A DNA stretch of 64,000 nt from Puniceicoccaceae bacterium K14 (GTDB taxonomy: Bacteria; Verrucomicrobiota; Verrucomicrobiia; Opitutales; Opitutaceae). The notes beneath the pieces are model-generated. The model worked only from the letters and a program-made list of their open reading frames with translations, made no database searches and had not been told where the DNA came from. The stretch spans positions 1-64,000 of the forward strand of contig JAKYXN010000029.1 of the NCBI GenBank assembly GCA_022538095.1. The letters run 5' to 3'. Shown here in pieces: positions 26,801-33,500 of the stretch; the stretch's first letter is position 1; every line of letters starts with the position of its first letter. The position numbers and the translations under genes are program-made.

Positions 26801-28982
26801 TAGCGTCGGATGATTCAACTACCCCTTTCATGAGAGAAGGAGTGGCTTGAATAATATCCACGCAGTTGCTTGCAACCATACGATTTAGTTCGTCCGGATC
26901 GAGCTGTTGCTCCCGATTCGCCAAAACAATTTTCATCCCAAGCATTAAGGGCACGAGAGATTCGAGAACAAAAATATCGAAACAAATGGTCGTTACCGAG
27001 GCAATCGACTGTTTTTTGCTCAAGCCAACGCTATCGGTCATGCCACGCATGAAATTCACAACCGAACGATGTTCGATCATAACTCCCTTCGGCATCCCCG
27101 TAGAACCTGATGTATATATTGTGTAGGCTAAGTTGGATGGATCAGAAACTGTAGGGAGATTCTCGATCGGGTAACTCGCGAATCTCTTCTCCTCCAAATT
27201 TACAATTTGCGCCTTGTTTCCTTCGATCGAATCTAATTCTGAAGCAGTGGTCAAAAGCACCTTACAATCACTGTCCTCCAGCATATACCGAATACGCTCA
27301 TGGGGATAACTAGGATCTATTGGAACATAAGCCCCTCCCGCTTTTAAAACCCCAAGGATTCCGACCATCAAATCAATCGAGCGCTCTAGGCATAGAGATA
27401 CCATCGCGTCGGGTCCCACTCCGAATTCCTCACGTAAAAACCAAGCAAGTTGATTAGACCGCTCGTTAAGCTCCCCGTAGCTAATCGCCTTTCCTTCAAA
27501 CTGCACCGCAATATCACCCGGACAAGCCATGGCCCTTTCTTCGAAAAGTTCATGGATACACTTATCTTTCGGGTAATCGACCTGAGTATTATTAAACCCA
27601 AACAAAAGGAGCTCTCGCTCCGAATCTTCGATTAGTTCGATTCCGGACAAAGCGCTCCCCGCCAACGCTTCGTTAGGAAGCGTTACAATTCTTTTGAAAA
27701 GTATCTCGTAAGACTTCAATATCCGCAATGCGGATTCCTCTGAATAGGAAGCCTCTTCAAAGAGAATTTCGATCTCCAGTCCACTGCCTCCCATCTTTGC
27801 AAATACAGTGATCGGAAGGTCAGTTTTTTGCAGAACCTGGACATCATTAATCTCAACTCCCAGCACTCTCGATTTTTCGACCAACTTTTTGTCGATAGGT
27901 GTATTCTCTACAACAAATACGGAATCGAACAATCTGCTATTCGCAGAAATATCACTCCAAGATCTAATATCACTAATCGAGCAGTACTCATATTTTCGGA
28001 CGTCCAGAAGATTTCTCTCCACGACCTTCAACCAATCGACTAGAGTCCTGCTTCTATCAACCTGAATGCGTATCGGCAAAGTATTCATAAACAAGCCAAC
28101 CATCGACTCCACGCCTGCTACTTCTGGAGCCCTTCCAGACGACGTTACTCCAAACATAACGTCGTCGTTTCCTGTATACGAGCTCAACAACAGAGCCCAA
28201 GCCCCTTGCAACAAAGAACTTAAAGTAAACTCATTGGCACGACAAAGATCATTGGCCCTATCGAGTAATTCTACATCCAAAAAAGCGCTCGCCCGCTTTC
28301 GCTTACTTTTTTGCGACTCTATTTCGCGATGGCTCGATTCCAACGATATTCGAGTCGCTTCGGTAGTCCCATCAAGATAGCTCTTCCAAAACACCTTAGC
28401 TGCCTCAGCATCTTGTTCACCCAACCAACCGATATAATTTTTATAACGCCTAGGCTTATTGGTACGATATTCTAATCCGCCAACCTTCGAAGCATACTCT
28501 CCAAACACTTCTTCCAATATTCTGCCATTGGACCATCCATCGGTAATGATATGGTGATGCGTCCATACAACCTTTTGCCATTCATCACCAATTGTAATCA
28601 GGTGAAATCGCATCAGAGGCGCAACATTCATTTCAAAAGGCCGCGTCCCGTCCTTTTCGATAAAATCGATGACAGCCCGATCCCTGTCTTCTGCCGACAA
28701 AGATGAAAAATCCAATTCTCCTACTTCGACAGAAACCTCTTTCCAAACAATCTGAACCGGTTGTTGGACGTTTTCATAATGAAATGAAGTCCTCAACGCT
28801 TCATGACGTCCAACAACACTCTCCCATGACTCGTGAAATGCCTTTTCATTTAGTTGACCCTTTATATCGAATACAACCTGTACACAGTACATTCCCTCAT
28901 CTGCATCTGCGATCGCATGGTACAACATCCCCTCCTGCATTGGAGAGAGCCGATAGATATCCTGAATATTGTCTTTATTCAT
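14805..28982 (-). CDS. Four-module NRPS: C-A-PCP-E, C-A-PCP, C-A-PCP, C-A-PCP
   Basis: This protein has 4725 residues. Module 1 has C (HHHIITDGW near 146), A (about 490-960) with code D-I-L-Q-L-G-M-V-W (glycine-like), PCP (GGDSIKS, about 1010) and E (about 1060-1500: SPIMHWFF, HHLAIDG, EGHGRED). Module 2 has C (TPLQEGMLYY, HHIAMDGW), A with DVWHISLID (serine) and PCP (GGHSIKA). Module 3 has C (HHSILDGW), A with DLYDFSLVW, a member of the class with FDLSVYDIFG and SGDWIP that contains Cys-activating domains but with N changed to D, and PCP. Module 4 has C (HHIVSDG), an A domain of the FDAYLRDVW class with code DARHLSLMV (substrate unknown), and PCP (GGHSLMVVK near 4655). It ends 70 residues later in a basic tail with no TE or reductase. 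All carriers keep the Ser. Confidence 0.95.
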   Translation of the reverse strand: MNKDNIQDIYRLSPMQEGMLYHAIADADEGMYCVQVVFDIKGQLNEKAFHESWESVVGRHEALRTSFHYENVQQPVQIVWKEVSVEVGELDFSSLSAEDRDRAVIDFIEKDGTRPFEMNVAPLMRFHLITIGDEWQKVVWTHHHIITDGWSNGRILEEVFGEYASKVGGLEYRTNKPRRYKNYIGWLGEQDAEAAKVFWKSYLDGTTEATRISLESSHREIESQKSKRKRASAFLDVELLDRANDLCRANEFTLSSLLQGAWALLLSSYTGNDDVMFGVTSSGRAPEVAGVESMVGLFMNTLPIRIQVDRSRTLVDWLKVVERNLLDVRKYEYCSISDIRSWSDISANSRLFDSVFVVENTPIDKKLVEKSRVLGVEINDVQVLQKTDLPITVFAKMGGSGLEIEILFEEASYSEESALRILKSYEILFKRIVTLPNEALAGSALSGIELIEDSERELLLFGFNNTQVDYPKDKCIHELFEERAMACPGDIAVQFEGKAISYGELNERSNQLAWFLREEFGVGPDAMVSLCLERSIDLMVGILGVLKAGGAYVPIDPSYPHERIRYMLEDSDCKVLLTTASELDSIEGNKAQIVNLEEKRFASYPIENLPTVSDPSNLAYTIYTSGSTGMPKGVMIEHRSVVNFMRGMTDSVGLSKKQSIASVTTICFDIFVLESLVPLMLGMKIVLANREQQLDPDELNRMVASNCVDIIQATPSLMKGVVESSDAKESFVGVKALLVGGEPFPPELRDSIRTVSTAKVFNMYGPTETTVWSSVSQIEEDFIHIGKPIANTSIHIMGKNDCLLPRGAIGEICIAGDGLARGYWKRPELTEEKFVLNPFIPGERMYRTGDLGRWLPNGEIECFGRIDHQVKIRGFRIELGEIETELLKIPGVEKSVVVARKANGENLLVAYFVSSEKMDLSVLREHLGRCLPNYMIPAYFVPLDEIPLTSNGKVNRKALPEFSGNLESSEDCVAPKNAVERSLVEVWKSVLGVKQVWTNDNYFELGGDSIKSIQVVSKMRSLGYRLKVADIFEHPRLSDLGTHIDEFVAPIDQGRAVGDVELSPIMHWFFGEEMDNPNHWNQAAILRCEGGFEESSLQRALLVLGDRHDALRLRLSDRENSLRYDEAVVPFSNLEVVDIQGVDDLEARIEESATEAQRSLNLVDGPLSVAKLFRTSGGDHLFIAIHHLAIDGVSWRVLLEDLSLAYQAFRSGKEISLPPKTHSFGHWMDRLIDYSKSKTLQSEREYWEGVCSKKSLPLPQRESGSASIVPNLEKTTGGLNRRLTDSLLKQANETYGTKASDLLLASLETALGEWLGKSGTLVLNLEGHGREDIAQGTDVSRTVGWFTSQYPFELAIGGAGDFGERICRLKERARRVPKQGIGYGVLRYLCGNDLAEMETLEVVPEISFNHLGSFDADLEESGLSISSYSRGECVGGSNRNTCLLEINALLVEGELSFGIVYDKTRFDGELIEALAELYEASLAEVIEHCEKIEEPVKTPSDLGATWMEVDELEDLRNRLGEKADSIESIHPLTPLQEGMLYYQFAHKDSGTYVVQSLLELRGQIDVKKAQQAYCSLIRRHETLRSRYVVGVGTDPLQVFLNTESGAFASNDWRGLSADDQILNIEMLLSEDRENGFDLLVDCPIRFRLIVCSDSQSYLLVTNHHIAMDGWCMPLLMQEYLEAYASPEGVPNSGQQSRYSDYLKWLAETDNSHSRDYWKAYFSGFDTATRLPFGNATNAGVSYDNGRYDVPLGKELSMDLPELARKLRVTVNSVAQSLWTILLQRYNGREDVVFGNVISGRPVSLDGIDKMIGLFINTVPLRSGHAENRSFRNLVEDIQLEFRKSEENGYLSLAEIQSQCEVSGELFDHVFVFENYPVDEALSDGRLTKELDFEISSVRSDEQTNYNFNVILHQGKEGLCIRFDYNKNVYSTESVERIGQHFRKLAESAVANHDVAVSDMEILSEDESKTLLNDFVGTVVDYPLDQCLHALFEAQVVKTPNAIAIVMGQTEMTFKELNEKSNQLACRLRDHCDVGPNDIVALMVERSFEMIVGILGILKAGGAYLPIDPSYPKSRVDFILEDSDAKALLTQKRFSNGEEFATQVIDLELEETYEGLSRENLILQQSSRNLAYVIYTSGSTGMPKGAMLEHAGAVNRLLWMRDEYGIDESDVILQKTIYTFDVSVWELLLPGLTGARMCFLEPGGESDPAKISDAIDQHGVTTMHFVPSMLSAFLHWLPNPRYYESLRRVICSGEALTLAHKDLWSEKVVGNVGLHNLYGPTEASIDVTCCEVKPSDKSISIGKCVPNTQLYIVNENDALAPIGVAGELCIAGIQLARGYLKRPDLTGEKFVSNPFATGERMYRTGDLARWLSDGSIEYLDRIDNQVKVRGFRVELGEIENALRKKEEIREAVVVVKNIAGDGALVAYLLGGKESDLLSLKALLNESLPPYMVPSYFVFIEAIPLSANGKINRKALPEPSDSLALEAEYIAPRDTMEGTLVGIWESLLGTQGIGIEHDFFELGGHSIKAIQLLGKINHAFGSNLGVGDLYQTSTIRALADSLKSGAGKGRLGEALKIGYDSIDGFKDKLLRDNLEALPKEFEDLYPMTSIELGMIYSSELAPEQPVYYDQFVFQFRSSNFDRVREAFGHLVNKHEILRTQFYTKSLVAPAKVVLKSLQDIPLTVDDLSSLNGEEQIRAIKNFQTELLKKRYSFDGEILWQMHCFRLDEERHFSILYCHHSILDGWSVSVLMHELAGMVEASEGGDLKAPDLLKSSYRDYCAAQIGKAASDETTAFWKDTLEGCPRNKLPFNYSGKRRRDSIGMDVVRCVPEETLLGQLQQLASVKKVSLKSIFLAAQAYMSRLTGGEKEIVTGVVSHDRPAIEDGEKILGCFLSTIPVRVEVKDRLSPSELISGVHTYMIKASSHEMHLTDVAKAVGASFGNTNPFFDCLLNFTDFAVEDKRFSSRTLSGSREDWFDGEVNGEEMTNTLFDLEVDKSFDKLSIRIKYSPSYFDREDMQYALDLYVRILERFASESDTVLLPDQLITEREREFLVEGFNDTEGAYSDQLSLHQPFEQMAASNPELVALRKDGRSMTYGTLNTLSNQLAHQLQKEGVAQGDNVGLISERSFDMIVGMLGILKAGGAYVPVDPTYPLERQAYILSNSSANIAVLDSVTQIDSEGALSELRFVRIEEDELSGYDGSNLDLAIDPKQLAYTIYTSGSTGKPKGVMIEHRSAVNLVEWVNRRFRVDENDRLLFISSMCFDLSVYDIFGMLAAGGTLVIATLEQVREFSELKRLMVDEKITFWDSVPTTMDYLIRELEFESEGFTQNDLRVAFMSGDWIPVNLPDRMRDFFPNVAPISLGGATEGTVWSNYHPIEKVENGWSSIPYGVPITNNFFYIVDDDCRMVPPGSVGELCIGGLGVALGYANDEEKTSAAFVEDPFRKSLGGRMYKTGDLGRMMRTGEMEFLGRKDHQVKIRGYRVELGEVESHLLKLDGVKTAAVNASRDKNGNSFLAAYVVKDGDWESSNLRESLSDSLPFYMVPTYFIQMDSIPLTGNGKVNRKALPALDESQSPSTEFVAPRNKREESLAAIWKDILGAERVGMKDNFFELGGHSLMAVSAVAKIRKQFEVELSLRELYESPRLEGLVELLARKERVEYRGLSRVDEREWYPASSQQRRLYTLQLLDKQSVAYNLPEFYELDGHLAVEDLVRSLKVVIARHSILRGRFEMRGNSVAWLPGEDDTLDISVFECPTEKSLQDRLESFVQPFDLEEGPLLRVEIAHSPSGRILLLTDMHHIVSDGISSQILIRDFVGAYGGAKLEALPLHYQDYAIWQQEGEGRTLIETQKLYWKGIYETPPASLELPLDFPRPAIRRFEGASYDFDLGDEASVALVELGKRSDASSFMLLLAGFSATLSRFSGQDDIVVGSPTSGRDHADLENIMGMLVNTLALRSFPSGEKRFIDYLQEVKEICLGAFENQHYAFEDLVDGLDLPRDGGRNPLFDVNLVFQNFDTEDARDTLGSVRRLNTSAVQSKFDLTLLVRETSEGLSCSVTYATALFEESTIRFLVDALRQTLISAGLNPESKFKELPLFDLEEKALLEAPLAEDHTLEYGCVSRWFADNAKAFPSTIAVECGQRSLTYGELDDLSDRLVSSLLRKGLKSGDIVAACVKDPIYRVVTLVSVFKSGGVFMPLDLNMAERRWNWVLEELRPEWALVDEDARTSLNGRLANVLEAERIVDVAMASTMEKTSFEPLVLDNELPCYLYFTSGSTGEPKAISGRRSAVEHFVSWEVDSMGLAPGTRISQLTSFTFDAYLRDVWTALCCRGTVCVPKGADPLAGEVLSSWLNSNAIELVHCVPSLFRTLLGEDVSKKPYESLRRVLMSGEALHPSDVSSWRDRHGDAVKLVNLYGASETTMVKMFREVSVGDAKRSSIPVGEAMSCTQAFVLDEALNPCPRGAKGEIVMRTPYRSLGYYGRPDLTNKSFIENPFSNDSKDLLYRTGDIGRRLADGSLEFLGRLDGQVKIRGQRLELGEIESALLQQPGVVDAVASMYSVSGEKALIGYVIGEPDLDTVSLRQSLRTFLPGYMIPANIIVLPGFDRNANGKVDRKALPAPDDVMLLSTRYVAPENEIERVLCTVWQEVLGIEKVGTSDNFFDLGGHSLMVVKAVAQIEKNLHVTLAFLDLMELSIKELAAKIENERPKGLVGRLKNRLASVGAFSSSKKES

Positions 28983-29032
28983 CTAATACAATTTAGAAAC
29001 AATTACTTTAAACTTATTCATTTCACGGAATT

Positions 29033-30316
29033 TTAATTCTCAATCCCAACGAGTTCTAAAGCCTCATCTTTTGGTGAATGCAGCGTCGCATTCACATCGT
29101 ATCCATACAAAGCAATCAAATCGCCAATTCTTTGATTAATAGCCTCAATATGCTTTTCGTTGAATTCGCTCTTCCAAGTGTCGATTTTCCCCTTCGCGAA
29201 GGTTTCTGTATCCTTATTGTATGCGACCCTCGCTATTTCAGCAGGATCACCGCCAACGTTCAAGTGAGTCATCAATCTAACAATTTCCATCCCCTGACGA
29301 CGTTCATCGCCCCCGCCATTTTCTCCAACAAGATCCTCGTAACGAAGATTTAGCACTTGAGGATGCAGCAACAGCCAAGTACACTCTCTCAGAGAATTAT
29401 GATAAGGAAAAGTCGTGTCCGTAATAGCATGCATGATACGGTCATGATTATTATCCATTGCTCGCAGTATGGCAGAATGAGCATATTGATCAGGATACTT
29501 GCCAATCCCACCGTACCCCCTCATAAGATAACGAACGTATGATGAGACGATCGCTCTAGGATCTCGAAAGCTGTAGATTATCTTAGGCTCTCCCTTTCTA
29601 GACCAAGTCTGAAAAAAGGGATTGTCAATCCGGTCCAAAACAAAGGTATGCAAGCAAAGGCAGATATCATTAGGAATTGACGCGATATCTCCTAAAAAAG
29701 GCGCTTTAAACGATTTTTTCCCAATCAACCCGCGAACAACTAATTGTAATGCCCTTGAAAAGGCATTGGGCACGATCGACATATTAACCGCATCGAATCC
29801 CACCGACTTTCTCAAATTCATCCCTAGGCGTGATCCATGCCTCACAAATGAAAGGATTTCCTTTCTCTTCGGCATGCGTCCCCCTGGACCGATAATATCG
29901 TAGCCAAGCTCCTTCAAGACTCTTGTCACCAGATGGCTCCCCGACTTGGCCAATGAAACTAATATTGGGTTTTCCGCTCGCTTGCCAATTAGCACAATAT
30001 GGGGAAACGTCTCATATGCCTCGCAGCGACCTACGACATCTTGCGTATCAGATTCATTAAATACAAATACAGCATCCCAAACTTCTCCATAGGCAGCATC
30101 TGGATCTTGGCACTCGACGACGCTATCTCTGTACTCCTCGTTTAAGGACGTATGGGCTACGACTACAGAAGGTGAGATATCATCCTTCAAGCGCTTATAA
30201 AACCTCTCTGCAAGCTCTTCTCCATGTAAAAGAATACGAGTAGATCCTTTCTCGTTCAAACGCTTAAAGCACTCAAAAAACACCTCATCAGAATACGAAT
30301 TCTTTACTATAATCAT
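29033..30316 (-). CDS. Sulfotransferase with N-terminal extension, between NRPS genes
   Basis: This protein has 427 residues. The C-terminal 300 are a sulfotransferase: P-loop PILVSLAKSGSHLVTRVL (about residues 127-144), 3'-phosphate site KIIYSFRDPRAIVSSYVRY (about 242-260), LNLRYEDLVGENGG, and the closing FAKGKIDTWKSEFN seen near the PAPS-binding C-terminus of the family. The SKSGSH form resembles the branch that includes PAPS-dependent estrogen-type and peptide-tailoring enzymes. The first 125 residues (STRILLHGEELAERFY, DAVFVFNESDTQDVV) are a separate alpha/beta domain I cannot name. Being placed between two NRPS genes suggests it acts on the peptide rather than a glycan. The start is weakly supported by AAAGG about 11 bases upstream of ATG. 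Confidence 0.75.
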   Translation of the reverse strand: MIIVKNSYSDEVFFECFKRLNEKGSTRILLHGEELAERFYKRLKDDISPSVVVAHTSLNEEYRDSVVECQDPDAAYGEVWDAVFVFNESDTQDVVGRCEAYETFPHIVLIGKRAENPILVSLAKSGSHLVTRVLKELGYDIIGPGGRMPKRKEILSFVRHGSRLGMNLRKSVGFDAVNMSIVPNAFSRALQLVVRGLIGKKSFKAPFLGDIASIPNDICLCLHTFVLDRIDNPFFQTWSRKGEPKIIYSFRDPRAIVSSYVRYLMRGYGGIGKYPDQYAHSAILRAMDNNHDRIMHAITDTTFPYHNSLRECTWLLLHPQVLNLRYEDLVGENGGGDERRQGMEIVRLMTHLNVGGDPAEIARVAYNKDTETFAKGKIDTWKSEFNEKHIEAINQRIGDLIALYGYDVNATLHSPKDEALELVGIEN

Positions 30317-30536
30317 AAATATATACCTTTCTTTTTACCGATATTTCCCACGGCCAATTTTATTAAATTACATCTGCGAGACGTTTCCATCCGAACAACT
30401 CGATGTTCGAGTTTCCTACCTAAATTCTGCACGACTAAGAGTCTTCACTTTTCTCAAACAGTATCCATTAAATGGACTTAACATCACAAGATGACTGCCA
30501 GACACGCTTCCTCAGAAATCCGAAATAGAACATTCC
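30317..30536. other. Longest intergenic gap; possible internal promoter region
   Basis: The 220 bases between the 1510-aa NRPS gene and the sulfotransferase have no ORF I support. They contain a perfect 7-bp palindrome AACTCGA-TGT-TCGAGTT (30397-30413) and a weaker TCCAT-TAA-ATGGA (30464-30476). There is no U tract. I could not identify a convincing -35/-10 pair, though the length suggests a secondary promoter for the leftward genes. Confidence 0.3.
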
Positions 30537-33500
30537 TTACAGGCTAGAAATCAATGCATCCAAATCATTCTGTCCCAATCCTGATTCCTTAAAATCAGAC
30601 GGCGTAAACTGACGATCAGACGATCCTCGGATACTCTCAATCAAGCGATCTAAGTTCTCTGGGAACGACGATAAGGCTTCAATAATTTCTGATGCCCTAT
30701 CCGATTTCGAATCACTGCAGCATCTGCATATGATTGTTCCTTTTTCACGCCATACAGTAAAAACCGCAGTGTCATCGTTCTCTAAGCAGTTGTCTAGTTC
30801 AGTAGACCAAGGTACTTCCACAAAGTTCACAGAAGGACTAGAACGCGGCACCTCTTCAAGATAGCGTACCAATACTTGGGTCTCAAAATCAGAATTCGGA
30901 ATCAATTCAAAGGGTGTATCCAATCGGCTACGTATACCTTCTTTTACTTCCTTTAGATAATCGTCAAGAGAGTCACCATAACCTGCAGCATCTACCTTAA
31001 CTGGGCTAACTCTTCTCGCAAATGCTCCTAGAACCTTCGAATAATCAACACCCTCAATATCCTTGAGATGCCCGTCATTCTCTAAGCTCAACTGCATTCC
31101 ATCAGATCCCAAAGAGAGATTCAACGCAGCAAACACGAGTTCATCCATACGAAGGCCCAGCATTTGAAGATCTTCGCTTAGCAGTTTGCTGAAATTCTCA
31201 ATATCAATACGCTGTTCGCAAAATAGGATATTGGAATCAATTCCGTTTTGTTCTGTCCCTTGAGTGGTAAAAGTTTTCGACAAACCGTTAGCTAAAGCAC
31301 CATTTCCTACAAAAAGCCTGTTCAACTCCTTAACAGTTTCATCATAGCCACGCTCAACATCATTCTCATTTTCATCCGCTATCGATGGTAGACTTCGGAC
31401 AAAATGACTCCAGGAACGCAAGTCCATAGCAAAAGAAGAACCATGCAAAATGAGGCGAGTTACCTCACTCTCTCCAAAGTCGACAAGAACAGCGGAAAAC
31501 AAGTTACCATTATCAAAAGAAACGGCTTCTTTCGATTCTTTAAATAGACGCTCTGCCTCTCTAAACCGTTCCTCACCCTTAAGCCCACTAAGGTCGTGCA
31601 CTTTCAGTAGATCCTCATCGGAAAGACTACAAATCTCCTGAGAGAGTTTACCTGTAGCATTCACGAACATCTTCAAACGAGTGGCCGCGTGTAAGTGTCT
31701 TAATCGTACAATTTCAGACTTTAGAATATCAAGACCGAACTCCGAATTAAAATCTAGCGCAAAACTGCGAACTTGCTCCTTACCGAGCCAGGGTAAAACA
31801 GATGGCAATGCGCCACCAGAGCGACTCGGATCCACCAATCCATTACGCTCCAACTCACCTGCAAATTCTTTAACATTTCTAAATTCAAATACCAAGGCCG
31901 GAGAAAAGTTAACCCCTGACTCATTCGCACGAGTCGATATTTGAATGCTCTTAATCGAATCCCCTCCAAGCTCGAAGAAATCTTCATTTGAACCCACTCT
32001 ATCTAAATTGAGAACATCCGCCCAAAGACCCGCAATGAAACTCTCCAAGCCATCCTTAGGCCGCACATAATCCCTCTCTCCTCCAGTAGTCTCAGAATTC
32101 GGTTCGGGCAATTCCAAGCGATTGACCTTCCCATTAGCCGTAAGCGGAATTTTTTCCAACTCCATAAACCACCCTGGAATCATGTAGGAGGGCAATGCTT
32201 CATTCATAAACGCCCTTAACGCTGAAATGTCTATTTCATAATTACTCGTATAATAGGCGACCAAACTATCATTCCCACCCATTTTCTTGGATACGACGAC
32301 TACTCCTGTAATTCCTTCAAATTTCGAAATGCACGACTCAATTTCACCCAGCTCGATACGAAATCCACGTATCTTTACTTGATGATCGATTCGACCAAGA
32401 CACTCAATTCGGCCATCCGGCTTCCAGCGAGCCAAGTCGCCAGTTCTATACATCAAGCCGCTTTTATCGAAGCGATTGGCGACAAATTTCTCCTTGGTCA
32501 GCTCCTCGCGATCATGATAGCCACGAGCGAGTCCGTCACCGCTAATGCATAGCTCCCCAACAGCCCCAATAGGAACCACAGCATCGCATTCATCCAATAT
32601 ATATACTCTCGTATTTGCGATTGGACGACCAATATCGATGACCCCATCGTTCAATGTCGAAGCAGTCGACCATACTGTTGTTTCAGTCGGTCCATAGACA
32701 TTAATAATGTCTCCCGAACTACAGTTCCTTATCAATTCGAATAGGTCCTCAGGAAAAGCCTCTCCTCCAACCAAAAACGATTCGATTGATTTCAAACACT
32801 CCTGAGCGTTTTTCGAACTGACGATCTCTCTCATCAACGAAGGAGTCGCTTGCACAATATCGGCGCCTCCATCACGAATAAGTCGATTCAGCTTCAAGGG
32901 ATCCAATTGCTCCTCCTCCGATGCAACCAAAACAGTCATTCCCAACATCAGTGGTACAAGCGATTCCAATACGAAGATATCAAAACAGATAGTAGTAACA
33001 GAGACAACTGTTCTCTCTCTATGCAAGCTGGCTACCTCAACCATCCCCTGCATGAAGTTCACCACATTCCGATTTTCAATCATCACACCTTTCGGCTTCC
33101 CCGTAGACCCAGAAGTGTAAATCACATAAGCTAAATCCTTTGCATCTGCCTCTATCGACAAATTATCGCTGCTAAATGCTCCAAGCGATTCAACATCGTC
33201 CAGCTCGACGCGTTGCCCTGTAAATGAGGTCAACTCCGCGATATGACTGCGAGAAAGCAATACCCGACAACCGCTATCCTCGACCATATGCTGTATTCGC
33301 TTCTCCGGGTATTTTGGATCGATCGGCATATACGCCGCCCCTGATTTCAAAATCGCAACCATTCCCACGAGCATTTCGAACGAACGGTCCACCATCAATC
33401 CGACGATATCGCCTCTTGAGACGCCGTTACCATCACGAAGTAGTCTAGCCAAACGATTCGCTCTCCGATTCAATTCCCCATAGCTAATGTTTTCGCCATT

